A stretch of DNA of 64,000 nucleotides from Syntrophaceae bacterium UBA6252. GTDB taxonomy: Bacteria > Desulfobacterota > Syntrophia > Syntrophales > UBA6807. Of this stretch, positions 56,494 through 64,000 are shown in pieces. The notes beneath the pieces are model-generated. The model was not told where the DNA came from and made no database searches. It saw only the letters and a program-made list of their open reading frames with translations. Location: assembly GCA_002441265.1 (NCBI GenBank), contig DJVQ01000036.1, forward strand, positions 36,650 through 100,649, given 5' to 3'. The position numbers and the translations under genes were made by a program. Each line of letters opens with the position of its first letter. Position 1 is the first letter of the stretch.

Positions 56494-57960
56494 TCAGGGA
56501 CCGTCCTCCTTCCCGGGGAAGAGGGACCGGTAGAGGCCGTCGAACCGGTCTTTCCCGGCGGCAAGAAGAAAGGTGAGGGGCAACGCCTTCCTCGCGAGGC
56601 GGACCATGGCGGCCGTCGTCTCCCGGATGTCCCACTGGGCATGGCGGTCCTCCCGGAGCCGGGACATGTGGTACAGCTCGCGGGCGTTCACCTTGAGAAG
56701 CACCCGTTTCCGGTGGGCGTTGGTGAGAATGTAGGGCGCGGCGCCGGGGGCCTTCTCCACGATCCGGCGGTACAGTGCGTCCGTATCCGCGACGAGGTCG
56801 CGGAAGGGTCCCTCCATGCCCGCTTCCGTTATGGAGGGGGGGACGGTCGCTCCCAGTCCGGGATCGTACTCCTGGGTCGTGAGGGTGGCCATGCGGTGCC
56901 TTTTGAGCTGAGCGAAGCAGCTTGCGCTGACCACGAGCTCGAAAGTGAGTTCGACGTGTTCGAACGCCCGGGGAGGGGCGTCGTGGGCCCGCATGTCCTC
57001 CAGGGCGGCCCGAACGAGGCCCTCCCGTTCCCCGGGGGACATGGCCGCGGCCCTCTTCAGGCAGTCCGCGGCGGAAAGGCGCGAAGCGGAATGAAGGAGC
57101 CACGCGACGAGTTTTTCGTCCCCGTCCGCCGTCCAGGCGACGAGGGCCGCGTTCCCGTCCGATCCTTCCCGTTCGTTCCGTTCCACCGGTTCCCCGGCCT
57201 GGGGGACCGCTTTCTCCCGGAGCCGTTTCACCCGTTCCAGGTCGTACGCGGTGGGCTTCACGTACCGCACCAGCGAGGGCGCGGCACCGATGACCGCCCC
57301 GTACAGTCCGTCCGCGAAGTCTCTCACTTCCTTCAGGGGATGGGCCGCGCAGCGGCGGATCATGAGTTCCAGATTGCGGGCGTTCAGGGTCATGCCGAGC
57401 TGGGTTTCCGTGGCGAGGGAAAGGGCGTACCTTGCGTCTTCCCTGGCGGATTCACCGGCGGCGGCCGCCGTCCCGCCGGCGGACCGGAGCCGTTCCTCCC
57501 GGATGGCCTCGTCCAGTTTCAGATACAGGTCGTTCTGGCGTCCGATCATTTCCCGGAACGGCGCCTCCAGCCCCGCCAGGACGATTTCCCGGGGAAGGAC
57601 GAAGCCCCCTTCGAGACGGACGTAGCGCTGGGATTTCTCCGTGTAGGAACACAGGCGGAAGCTTTCCACCGCCTCCACGGCGAGCCGCGAGATGTCGAGG
57701 ACGTCCAGGTTGAAGACGGCGTGCTCGGCGATGGAACTGTGTCCCATGTCGAAAACGATCGACCGGTTCGATTTCCTCGCCTTTTCCACCTCGTTCCGCG
57801 AGGCGCGCCGCAGCTCGGGCACGGAAAGCGGGCTCCGGCTGATCCGGGCATAGGCCGCGGAAAGGGTTTCCGGGGTCAGCCTGTCGGGGGAAACGGGACC
57901 GGTCTGCGCCTCCCGGATCACGTCATGGTCGATGTTCATTCCTGCGAGAAGTACTTCCAA
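56494..57960 (-). CDS. Double-domain ThyX-like protein (flavin-dependent thymidylate synthase family)
   Basis: 488 residues from a TTG start (MEVLLAGMNID) with AGGGGGG six bases upstream; an ATG seven codons later is possible. Two ThyX modules are fused. The first has FDMGHSSIAEHAVFNLDVLDISR and FRLCSYTEKSQRYV (the S110-x-R112-Y113 part of the motif without RHR). The second has LKRHRMATLTTQEYDPG (RHR 354-356 without the serine) and VNARELYHMSRLREDRHAQWDIRE. Each module thus keeps a different half of the RHRX7S motif. It may make dTMP with a composite site, or have another role. Confidence 0.85.
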   Translation of the reverse strand: MEVLLAGMNIDHDVIREAQTGPVSPDRLTPETLSAAYARISRSPLSVPELRRASRNEVEKARKSNRSIVFDMGHSSIAEHAVFNLDVLDISRLAVEAVESFRLCSYTEKSQRYVRLEGGFVLPREIVLAGLEAPFREMIGRQNDLYLKLDEAIREERLRSAGGTAAAAGESAREDARYALSLATETQLGMTLNARNLELMIRRCAAHPLKEVRDFADGLYGAVIGAAPSLVRYVKPTAYDLERVKRLREKAVPQAGEPVERNEREGSDGNAALVAWTADGDEKLVAWLLHSASRLSAADCLKRAAAMSPGEREGLVRAALEDMRAHDAPPRAFEHVELTFELVVSASCFAQLKRHRMATLTTQEYDPGLGATVPPSITEAGMEGPFRDLVADTDALYRRIVEKAPGAAPYILTNAHRKRVLLKVNARELYHMSRLREDRHAQWDIRETTAAMVRLARKALPLTFLLAAGKDRFDGLYRSLFPGKEDGP

Positions 57961-58124
57961 GAGAGGCCCCCCTTTCGTGGATCGCTTCCGCCGCCCCTGC
58001 CGGCGGCCGCCGGGTCCCCGTGCGCGTGCGGCCGGCTTCCCGGCCGGGCGGAGCCCGGTCACAACCGTTTACCATGAAAACGGCGCTTCCGGGAAGACCC
58101 GGGATGCGGTTCGGCGGATTTTCC

Positions 58125-59276
58125 TCATTCCAGGAGCTTTTCGAGGCGGCGGATCCGGAAGTCGAGAACGAGGTCGATGAAGCGCGGGGAGGAAAGCGGC
58201 GGATCGTCCATGTGGAAGAGGTGGCTCCCGCAGGAGCAGTCGGAGGAGCCGAATCCCGGAACGGGCCGGCCGGTCAGCTCGAAAAGCCTTCGGGCGAGCT
58301 CGTGTTCGTCGTCGAAGCTGGACCGGATGGGGACGGCGACGGCGCGGTCCGCGGCGTTCCGGAGAAAGTCGATGTGCCAGTGGAAGGTTTTCCGAAGTCT
58401 CAGGTGCCGTTCGACCCGCCGCGATAGGCCGCGCTTCGCGGAACCGACGTAGATGTAGTGCCCCTTCTCGAAGGAAACGTTCCCGAGCTTTCCCACGGCA
58501 AGCGAAATTCCCCGGTCGAGGCGGAGAAGAAGGAGGTAGCTTCCCCGGTCCTTCGCCTCCCGCCGGATCAGGTCCCAGGGAATGGCGAGGTCCCTGACCT
58601 CCGGGGAGAGGCTGAGGTCTTCGTTCCACCGGGCCGCCACGGCCTGGAGGCGGAGTCTGTCCCTTACGGCGAGAAAGGTTTCGGTGAAGTCCGGGTCGGT
58701 GTGGTAGTCGGGGAGGAAAAAGCGGGCCCGGGGCCACTGGACGAAAAAAAGAACGCCGCAGTCTTTCCCGTTCCCGGCGATCCGGGACAGGGCCTCCAGA
58801 TGCCGCTTTCCCCGTGCGGTCACCGCATCGGGAAACATGGCGATCCCGTTGCCGAAAAGGGTGCACGACTTCACTTCCAGGTAGAAGGGTCGCCCGTTTC
58901 TTCGAAGGAGAAAATCGAACCGGCTCTCCCCGACGGTTTTCTCCCTTTCGATCCCGCCGATGGTTTCGAAGCCCGGGACGGCGCCCCGCCGCAGGAGCCA
59001 CTCCACGGCCCGGTTCGTTTCGTGGGTGTGGAGAAAGACGGGAAGGTCCTCCCGGAGGACCGCCACGGCGGTGTATCTCGTCTTTCTTTCCGCCCCGCGG
59101 TTCTCGGCGAGGAATACCGTCCGTCCGGGCAGGAGCAGTTCCCAGAGCCTCCCCGGGTTGGGGAGGTGGGCCTGGACGGCCTTCCCGTCGAGAAGACATT
59201 CCACGGCGAAGCGGTTCGGGCGGCGGAGAAACTCCGCCCGTCTCGTTTCCGGAAACAGGACCAGACGGTCGTCCAT
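58125..59276 (-). CDS. sfsA: SfsA nuclease fused to a DUF123 (GIY-YIG-like) domain
   Basis: 383 residues. Residues 1-235 are SfsA, a DNA/RNA nuclease family: RRPNRFAVECLLDG, HLPNPGRLWELLLPG, RFDFLLRRNGRPFYLEVKSCTL (the E-x-K nuclease core) and FPDAVTARGKRHLEAL. From about 250 a DUF123 domain follows (SYLLLLRLDRG, KGHYIYVGSAKRGLSRRVERHLR, WHIDFLR, and a late CSCGSHLFH). Stand-alone SfsA is about 235 residues, so the fusion adds a second predicted nuclease-like module. Confidence 0.9.
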   Translation of the reverse strand: MDDRLVLFPETRRAEFLRRPNRFAVECLLDGKAVQAHLPNPGRLWELLLPGRTVFLAENRGAERKTRYTAVAVLREDLPVFLHTHETNRAVEWLLRRGAVPGFETIGGIEREKTVGESRFDFLLRRNGRPFYLEVKSCTLFGNGIAMFPDAVTARGKRHLEALSRIAGNGKDCGVLFFVQWPRARFFLPDYHTDPDFTETFLAVRDRLRLQAVAARWNEDLSLSPEVRDLAIPWDLIRREAKDRGSYLLLLRLDRGISLAVGKLGNVSFEKGHYIYVGSAKRGLSRRVERHLRLRKTFHWHIDFLRNAADRAVAVPIRSSFDDEHELARRLFELTGRPVPGFGSSDCSCGSHLFHMDDPPLSSPRFIDLVLDFRIRRLEKLLE

Positions 59277-59355
59277 AGAAATTACCCTTCAAAAGCGCTG
59301 AACGGGGTCAGTCCCGGGATTCAAGGCGAAACGTCAAGGCCTGTTTCCCGATCCG

Positions 59356-59703
59356 TCAACGGGGGCTCGGTTTCCTGGCGCGTCCTGTTTTCCGATTCGC
59401 CGGGACAAGTTTGATTTCGAGGCGACATCCCACGGCCTTTGCATATTTTTGAAGCGTCGTCAGAGACGGGGCGTGCTTCCCCGCCGATTCCAGACGGGAA
59501 ACGGAACTTTTGGTGGTTCCCATCAATTCCGCGACAGCTTCCTGCGTAAGTCCCGAATTCGAACGTGCGGAAAGCATTGCCCGTATGAGAGCATGCCTCT
59601 CCTCCAGCTCTTCGTATGCCTTGGAAAATCCTTTCCGCTTCCGGGCATCTCTGAGAAATGTCTCATGGTCGTGAGGCACCGGCTTGTATTTCAATTCAGT
59701 CAC
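59356..59703 (-). CDS. HTH antitoxin of a HigBA/RelE-type toxin-antitoxin pair
   Basis: 115 residues. The Xre-type helix-turn-helix SGLTQEAVAELMGTTKSSVSRLES lies at about 48-72, with SLTTLQKYAKAVGCRLEI typical of antitoxins. The N-terminal 40 residues are basic and helical. It overlaps the end of the toxin gene by eight bases; toxin-first order is typical of HigBA. It should bind the palindrome upstream of the toxin. Confidence 0.88.
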   Translation of the reverse strand: MTELKYKPVPHDHETFLRDARKRKGFSKAYEELEERHALIRAMLSARSNSGLTQEAVAELMGTTKSSVSRLESAGKHAPSLTTLQKYAKAVGCRLEIKLVPANRKTGRARKPSPR

Positions 59704-60022
59704 CCTGTACCTCCTTCATTCTTTTTCGGGCCGTCCTCAATTCCCTGTAAGGGGTGTTCTGAGATTTCTTGATGAACGCATGAAGGATAACGATGCGTCG
59801 GCCGATGAGGAAACAGTAAAACGCGCGGCCAATGCCTTCCCGGCCTCGCGGCCGGAGTTCGAAAAGCCCGTCTCCCATGGTTCGCGAATGCGGCATGCGT
59901 ACATCCGGCCCGAATTCCATCAGCAGTTCCATCATCCGTGCATAATCGGCGAGTACGCCGGCGGGCCAGGTTTCGATCTCATCCTTGACGCGCAAATGGA
60001 AATACTCGATGGAATAGAGCAT
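59696..60022 (-). CDS. RelE/HigB-like toxin (phage Gp49-like family)
   Basis: 108 residues: RMMELLMEFGPDVRMPHSRTMGDGLFELRPRGREG and GRAFYCFLIGRRIVILHAFIKKSQNTP are the family core, with the conserved FxKKxxxTP segment and the preceding arginines that form the mRNA-interferase site. No Shine-Dalgarno precedes the ATG, which lies at the predicted transcription start. Partner antitoxin overlaps downstream. Confidence 0.9.
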   Translation of the reverse strand: MLYSIEYFHLRVKDEIETWPAGVLADYARMMELLMEFGPDVRMPHSRTMGDGLFELRPRGREGIGRAFYCFLIGRRIVILHAFIKKSQNTPYRELRTARKRMKEVQGD

Positions 60023-60028
60023 GTGTTG

Positions 60029-60057
60029 AAGTTAGCAAATGTGCTAACATTTGTCAA
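60029..60057 (-). promoter_or_regulatory. Promoter and palindromic operator of the toxin-antitoxin operon
   Basis: A perfect TTGACA (60052-60057) and TAACTT (60029-60034) at 17 bases. The perfect palindrome GTTAGC-N6-GCTAAC (60031-60048) lies across the spacer and -10 box, fitting autorepression by the antitoxin. The start of transcription near 60022 coincides with the toxin ATG. Confidence 0.7.
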
Positions 60058-60069
60058 TGACAAAGCAAG

Positions 60070-60128
60070 ACGGGGTCAGTCCTTGACGTTTGACCATTTG
60101 CTTGTCAAACGTCAAGGACTGACCCCGT
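60070..60128. repeat. Perfect 25-bp inverted repeat, REP/RAYT-type palindrome
   Basis: ACGGGGTCAGTCCTTGACGT and its continuation TTGAC pair perfectly with the complement after a nine-base loop, a 25-base stem. Part of the same sequence (ACGGGGTCAGTCC and ACGTCAAGG) recurs at 59303-59340 on the other side of the toxin-antitoxin pair. It may also act as a bidirectional terminator. Confidence 0.8.
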
Positions 60129-60191
60129 ATTCAGACTCCGGATTCAACGCCGGACGTCAAGAACCGGCCGCGAATCCGGCGTTTCGTGCGG

Positions 60192-60584
60192 TCACCTTTT
60201 GAGAAGGTTTTCCTTGATCCGGTCGTGGATCTGCTGGGACATGGCGTTGTTGCCCGAGATTCCAACCCGGACGCCCACGGTGATCACGTTGTATTCGGCG
60301 TATTCGATGAAGATGTCCACCTTGTCTTCCGCAATGGTGCCCGAGATCGTGCCCTTGGAGATCTTCCTCTCTTCCATGATTTCCTTCGCGCCCATGTTCC
60401 GGAGGGCCTGCACGCAGGCCGTCCAGACGGCCTCGAAGGGGGCGTGGTAATTGGTTCTCAGGGTGCCGTCGGTGAAAAAGAATCTTCCCGACTGGATGCC
60501 CACCGTCTGGTTCCCCACGGTAACGGCGCAACCGGCGATGAACGCCGGAAGGACAATCAGCAAAAGGATCAGGGTCTTCTTCAC
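60192..60584 (-). CDS. DUF3568-like small lipoprotein
   Basis: 130 residues from GTG, with AAGGAGGAG upstream. The signal peptide MKKTLILLLIVLPAFIAGC has a lipobox with C19. The mature part (FEAVWTACVQALRNMGAKEI, KGTISGTIAEDKVDIFIEY) matches the DUF3568/DUF4136-like periplasmic lipoprotein fold. Function unknown; predicted membrane-anchored. Confidence 0.75.
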   Translation of the reverse strand: MKKTLILLLIVLPAFIAGCAVTVGNQTVGIQSGRFFFTDGTLRTNYHAPFEAVWTACVQALRNMGAKEIMEERKISKGTISGTIAEDKVDIFIEYAEYNVITVGVRVGISGNNAMSQQIHDRIKENLLKR

Positions 60585-60743
60585 TGTGCTCCTCCTTTCC
60601 TCCCGCCCCGGCCGCTCCGGTGGTTCCTTCACGCGGGGAAGATGAGCAAACTATAGGAGAACCGGACGGACCTGTCAATAGATCCTTCCGGGCCCGCTTT
60701 TCAATGCGGTTCCGCGGTCCGGCCGTTCAAGGCCGGCGCGTGC

Positions 60744-61592
60744 TCAGTGAAAGAAACGGAGAAACACCGCATAGGCCAGGGCGTAAACGAGGATCCCCGC
60801 GGTGAGGAGCACCGTCGCCCCGGAAAGGAGACGCTGGAGAGGGCTTTCCCTGCGAAGGTCCGCGTAGCCGAGAAGAAATCCCAGGAGGATTCCCCCCACG
60901 AGGCCGCCGCCGTGGGCCCAGTTGTTGATCCCCGGCACCATGAAGCCGAAGAGGATCAACCCGATGGTCCATCCCATGACCTGGCGGTAGACGATGTTCC
61001 CGTAAAGGCCCCCCCGGCTTTTCCCGTAGTAGAGGGTGGCGCCGATCAGACCGCAGATGCTTGCCGACGCCCCGATGGTGAAGGGAATGCCCGCGAGCCA
61101 GGAAACGAGGAATCCGAGAACGCCGCTCCAGGTATACACGAGAAAGAAGCGGTGGAAGCCGTATTCGCGGAGAACGAAGGGACCGAGCTGGAGAAAGGCG
61201 AGCATGTTGAAGAAGATGTGAAGGAGCCCCCCGTGGAGATAGGACGCCGAGATGAGGGTCCACCAGCGGTGGAGCTGGTCGATGGGAATCGTTCCCGTGG
61301 CGCCGAGGAGAAAGAGGCTCGTGCTGGAGGGGGAGAGGAAGGTGAAAGGGTTCATTCCCAGTCCGGGAACGGAGGGGTTCAGGACCAGGGATGCGAGGAA
61401 AAAGGCCACGTTCACGTAGAGAATGATCCGGATCCAGTCCCTGTTTCCGTCGATGAACCGGAAGGAGAGGATCCGCTGGGCCGATCCGCCGGGTCTTAAC
61501 AGCCCGCAGTAGGGACACCGGGGCTCGTCGGCGCTGATCAGCTTCCGGCAGTTGGGGCACAGTATCGAATTTCGTTCCCGTTGCTGTTCCAT
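60744..61592 (-). CDS. Rhomboid intramembrane serine protease with N-terminal zinc ribbon
   Basis: 282 residues. A zinc ribbon (CPNC...CPYC, residues 12-29) precedes six to seven membrane helices. The catalytic serine is S176 in GASASICGL and the histidine H227 in NNWAHGGGLVGG; the HGGLLHIFFNM loop (120-130) is intact. It cleaves substrates within the membrane. AGAGGAAGAG precedes the ATG. It lies 20 bases after the TraB-like gene. Confidence 0.92.
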   Translation of the reverse strand: MEQQRERNSILCPNCRKLISADEPRCPYCGLLRPGGSAQRILSFRFIDGNRDWIRIILYVNVAFFLASLVLNPSVPGLGMNPFTFLSPSSTSLFLLGATGTIPIDQLHRWWTLISASYLHGGLLHIFFNMLAFLQLGPFVLREYGFHRFFLVYTWSGVLGFLVSWLAGIPFTIGASASICGLIGATLYYGKSRGGLYGNIVYRQVMGWTIGLILFGFMVPGINNWAHGGGLVGGILLGFLLGYADLRRESPLQRLLSGATVLLTAGILVYALAYAVFLRFFH

Positions 61593-61612
61593 GATTGCTC
61601 TTCCTCTTTTCC

Positions 61613-62776
61613 TCAGCCCGGCGGAAGATACCGGACCATGAGCGGGATGGCGGCAAAAGTCCCGATGACGCTGCCGAGGTTGACGAAAATGACGAGAAGG
61701 AGAATGCGGGTGATCTTGTTTCTCCAGAATCCGCGCAGGGAGGAAATGTCCTCCCTCAGATGAACGAAATCCGAGACGCGGGGCTTCCTCACGGAGGCCT
61801 CCACCAGGCCGGCGACCCAGCCCGCCGCGATCATGGGGTTCAGGGACGTGAACGGCGCGGCGGCGAAAGAGGCGGCGATCGTCGCGGGGTGCGCGAAGGC
61901 GGCGAGGGCCCCCAGGGCGGCCAGAACGCCGTTCGCCAGGACCCACCACTTCACCATTCCCAGCCCGGCCTCCGCGCCGGACCGGAAAAAGCCGGCGATG
62001 ATGAGCGCCAGGATTCCCAGGGGGATGGCCCAGCCGATGATTCTGCCCAATCGTCCGCGAGGCGGGATTCGTTCCAGTTCCTTCATGTCCTGGTCCTTCC
62101 CCAGGTAGCGGAGGATGCCGGGAACGTGGCCCGCTCCGGCGACGGCGACGATCTTTTTTCCGGGGGCGTGGGAAACGCTGTGGGCGATGTACCGGTCCCG
62201 CTCGTCGATCAGGGTCTCCCGGATCTCGGGAAGTTTTGAACCGAAGGCCTGAAGCGCCGTTTCGAGGGCGTCGCGGTTTTTCAGATTCTCGATGTCCTCC
62301 TCGGTGATTTCCTCGGAGAACAGGAAGGAGAGGGGGACCTCCGCGGCGAGGCGGAGACGGCTGGTGAATCTCATTTTCCGCCATGTCCGCAGCATGGTGG
62401 TCCGGATGTCCCGGTCGGCGAGAACGACCCGGGCCCCCGTCGCCTCCGCCCGGGCCACGGCCCGGAGCATTTCCTCCCCCGGCCGGACGCCGAACCGGTC
62501 CGCGAGTTTTTTCTGGAAGGAGGCCATGAGGAGCTGGGCGAGGAGCTGGGCGGACTGCTTTTTCCGGATCACCTGGAAAAGGTCCGTTTTTTCCCATTCC
62601 TCCTTCCGGGTGATGGCTTCGTACCGCGACCGGCACAGCTCGACGCAGACCGTGTCCGGCCTTTCCCCGTCGATGATCCGCTCCACGAGATCGGCGCTTT
62701 CCCGGGAAACGTGGGCGGTCCCGACGAGAACGATTTCCCTGTCCTCCAATGATATCCGGTGTACGTTTTCTTCCAT
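61613..62776 (-). CDS. TraB/PrgY family membrane protein
   Basis: 387 residues from the ATG giving MEENVHRISLEDREIVLVGTAHVS. The TraB domain (about 14-230) has the GTAHVS and AGAGHVPGI hallmarks, and the C-terminal half has five to six membrane helices with HPATIAASFAAAPFTSLNP. Enterococcal PrgY uses this fold to limit peptide pheromone activity; archaeal and bacterial members are uncharacterised. A longer upstream start is possible but lacks a ribosome-binding site. Cotranscribed with the rhomboid gene. Confidence 0.88.
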   Translation of the reverse strand: MEENVHRISLEDREIVLVGTAHVSRESADLVERIIDGERPDTVCVELCRSRYEAITRKEEWEKTDLFQVIRKKQSAQLLAQLLMASFQKKLADRFGVRPGEEMLRAVARAEATGARVVLADRDIRTTMLRTWRKMRFTSRLRLAAEVPLSFLFSEEITEEDIENLKNRDALETALQAFGSKLPEIRETLIDERDRYIAHSVSHAPGKKIVAVAGAGHVPGILRYLGKDQDMKELERIPPRGRLGRIIGWAIPLGILALIIAGFFRSGAEAGLGMVKWWVLANGVLAALGALAAFAHPATIAASFAAAPFTSLNPMIAAGWVAGLVEASVRKPRVSDFVHLREDISSLRGFWRNKITRILLLVIFVNLGSVIGTFAAIPLMVRYLPPG

Positions 62777-62910
62777 TGGCACCCGTCTCGAAATCGACAG
62801 GAAACCTACCAGTTGAGGAAACCCTTGTAAAGAGAAAAGAGGGACATACCGTTTGCCCTCGAGGACAAAATGAAATAAGTAGGTATGCGGACGGTTACGG
62901 GGAGGCTTCA

Positions 62911-64000
62911 TTGCGATCGAGACAGGCGGACGTGAGAATCGGGACCATCGCCTTCGGCGGGGAAGGGGTGGGGCGGATCGGCGAAAAGGTCGTCTTCGTC
63001 CCCTTCACGGCCGCGGGCGACACGGTCCGGGTGGAGATCACGGAGGAGCGGAAGCGCTATCTCCGGGGGGTGCCGCTGGACGTTCTCGAGCCGGGACCGG
63101 AAAGGCGGAATCCTCCCTGTCCCCTCTTCGGGCGTTGCGGCGGCTGCGATTACCAGCACCTTTCACCGGGGGAGCAGCTTTCCGTCAAGGAACGGCAGGT
63201 CCGGGAGGTGTTCCAGCGGATCGGAAAGATTCCCGATCCCCCCGTCCTTCCCATCGTTCCCTCGCCGGAGGTCTTCCACTACCGGGGGAAGGGGGAGTAC
63301 CACCTCCGCCGCGGAAAGGGCAGGGTACCGGCGTTCGGCTTCATGGACGTCCGGGGGGGAACGGTGGTCCCCGTGTCCCGCTGCCTTCTCATGGACGATT
63401 CCATCAACGGGGCGGCGAACCGGTTTTTTGCCGATGTCCTCGCAGGCCGGGCGGACGTCCCGGACGGCCGGTACGTTTTCTGGTCCGACGGGGAATCGGC
63501 CGGTTCCGGCCTTCCAGGAGAGGGCCTCCCTTTTCCCGCGGTGACGCGGCAGGTGAAAGGGGTGTCCTTTCTCGTACCCCGGGAGGGCTTTTCCCAGGCC
63601 AATCTCTTCCTGGCCGGGACGCTCGTAGACGAGGTCCTCGCCGCGGGGGGGTGGAAACCGGGCGATTCCGTTCTCGACGGGTACTGCGGTTCCGGCCTCT
63701 TCTCCCTGTTTCTCGCCTCCCGGGTGGCCCGGGTGACCGGCGTGGATTCCGACGGCCCGGCCGTTCTTGCCGCCCGGGCGAACGCGCTGGCGCGGGGACT
63801 GGACGGGGTCGTTTTCCTGGAGGGTACGGCGGAGGAAACCGTCAGGGACCTCCACGGGCGGGGAGCGCGTTTCGACGCCGTCCTGCTCGACCCGCCCAGG
63901 GCGGGCTGCGGGCGGTCCCTTCTCGAGACCCTCGCGGACGCTCCTCTCCGGGAAATCGTTTACGTTTCCTGCAATCCCGCCACCCAGGCCCGGGATGTCC
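62911..64000 (+). CDS. 23S rRNA (uracil-5-)-methyltransferase family (RumA/TrmA), 3' end beyond window
   Basis: 363 codons visible without a stop; the gene runs off the right edge. The TTG start has GGGGAGG six bases upstream; a GTG seven codons later is possible. A TRAM domain (GTIAFGGEGVGRIGEKVVFVP) leads to the iron-sulfur cysteines CPLFGRCGGCDYQH plus the fourth in SRCLLMDD. The Rossmann part shows VLDGYCGSGLFSLFLA, LLDPPRAGCG and the catalytic C354 in VSCNPATQARDV. RlmD is the likeliest target class. Divergent from the TraB-like gene. Confidence 0.9.
   Translation, partial: MRSRQADVRIGTIAFGGEGVGRIGEKVVFVPFTAAGDTVRVEITEERKRYLRGVPLDVLEPGPERRNPPCPLFGRCGGCDYQHLSPGEQLSVKERQVREVFQRIGKIPDPPVLPIVPSPEVFHYRGKGEYHLRRGKGRVPAFGFMDVRGGTVVPVSRCLLMDDSINGAANRFFADVLAGRADVPDGRYVFWSDGESAGSGLPGEGLPFPAVTRQVKGVSFLVPREGFSQANLFLAGTLVDEVLAAGGWKPGDSVLDGYCGSGLFSLFLASRVARVTGVDSDGPAVLAARANALARGLDGVVFLEGTAEETVRDLHGRGARFDAVLLDPPRAGCGRSLLETLADAPLREIVYVSCNPATQARDV

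Overview
The window is GC-rich bacterial chromosome, densely coded in short operons on both strands. The gene content points to an anaerobic, probably syntrophic, member of the former Deltaproteobacteria (Desulfobacterota, Syntrophales-like). The reasons are the biotin/CoA-ester chemistry, two ADP-forming acyl-CoA synthetases, glutaconate-type CoA-transferase subunits, short-chain fatty acid transporters of the AtoE type, and many CoA-transferase and GNAT fusions. This placement is inferred from gene content only. I saw no rRNA, tRNA, CRISPR array or prophage.

Layout. Positions 1-13.9 kb are housekeeping genes on the minus strand: mgtE-recO-glyQ; a pyrR-pyrB-pyrC operon with a leader attenuator; mazG-DUF2065-queA; and tgt-yajC-secD-secF-DUF456-lepB. 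Positions 14.3-19.6 kb (plus) hold a biotin-dependent acyl-CoA cluster: carboxyltransferase, enoyl-CoA hydratase, an HMG-CoA-lyase-like DRE-TIM enzyme, a 71-residue biotin carrier and a canonical HMG-CoA lyase, with no biotin carboxylase. Positions 20.4-25.2 kb (minus) hold a methyltransferase-like gene split by an in-frame TGA, a carboxymuconolactone decarboxylase homologue, and a hydantoinase/histone-deacetylase pair. Positions 25.9-40.9 kb (plus) form a catabolic island: two AtoE-type transporters, a cyclase-family hydrolase, two ADP-forming acyl-CoA synthetases, a CoA-transferase/GNAT fusion, a P-loop/DRTGG protein, superoxide dismutase, an HNH nuclease and a two-subunit CoA-transferase. 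Positions 41-64 kb are mixed: NAD synthetase operon, anti-sigma pair, tandem FlgO/CsgG-like lipoprotein-type paralogues, a second CoA-transferase/GNAT fusion, RlmL-like methyltransferase, universal stress protein, acetolactate decarboxylase lipoprotein, dodecin, ferritin-like protein, UMF1 transporter, a double ThyX protein, an SfsA-DUF123 fusion, a toxin-antitoxin pair, rhomboid, TraB-like protein and a 23S rRNA m5U methyltransferase cut by the right edge.

How the genes work together. The island can take up or exchange small carboxylic acids, activate them by CoA transfer or by reversible ADP-forming ligation (substrate-level ATP), and hydrate, carboxylate or cleave branched CoA esters. The carboxyltransferase, hydratase and lyase set matches the 3-methylcrotonyl-CoA to acetoacetate logic of leucine/isovalerate breakdown. 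The set also resembles the three parts of a transcarboxylase.

Two repeat families run through the non-coding DNA. One is an approximately 165-bp element with about 20-bp terminal inverted repeats starting TTGACG. Its termini supply the TGA stop codons of four genes (pyrC, lepB, queA and the universal stress gene). The other is an approximately 300-bp hairpin-rich element found in two tandem pairs. Other points of interest are matched small upstream ORFs before both AtoE genes, a split ThyX active-site motif, a CoA-transferase paralogue lacking the catalytic glutamate, and several predicted leaderless transcripts.
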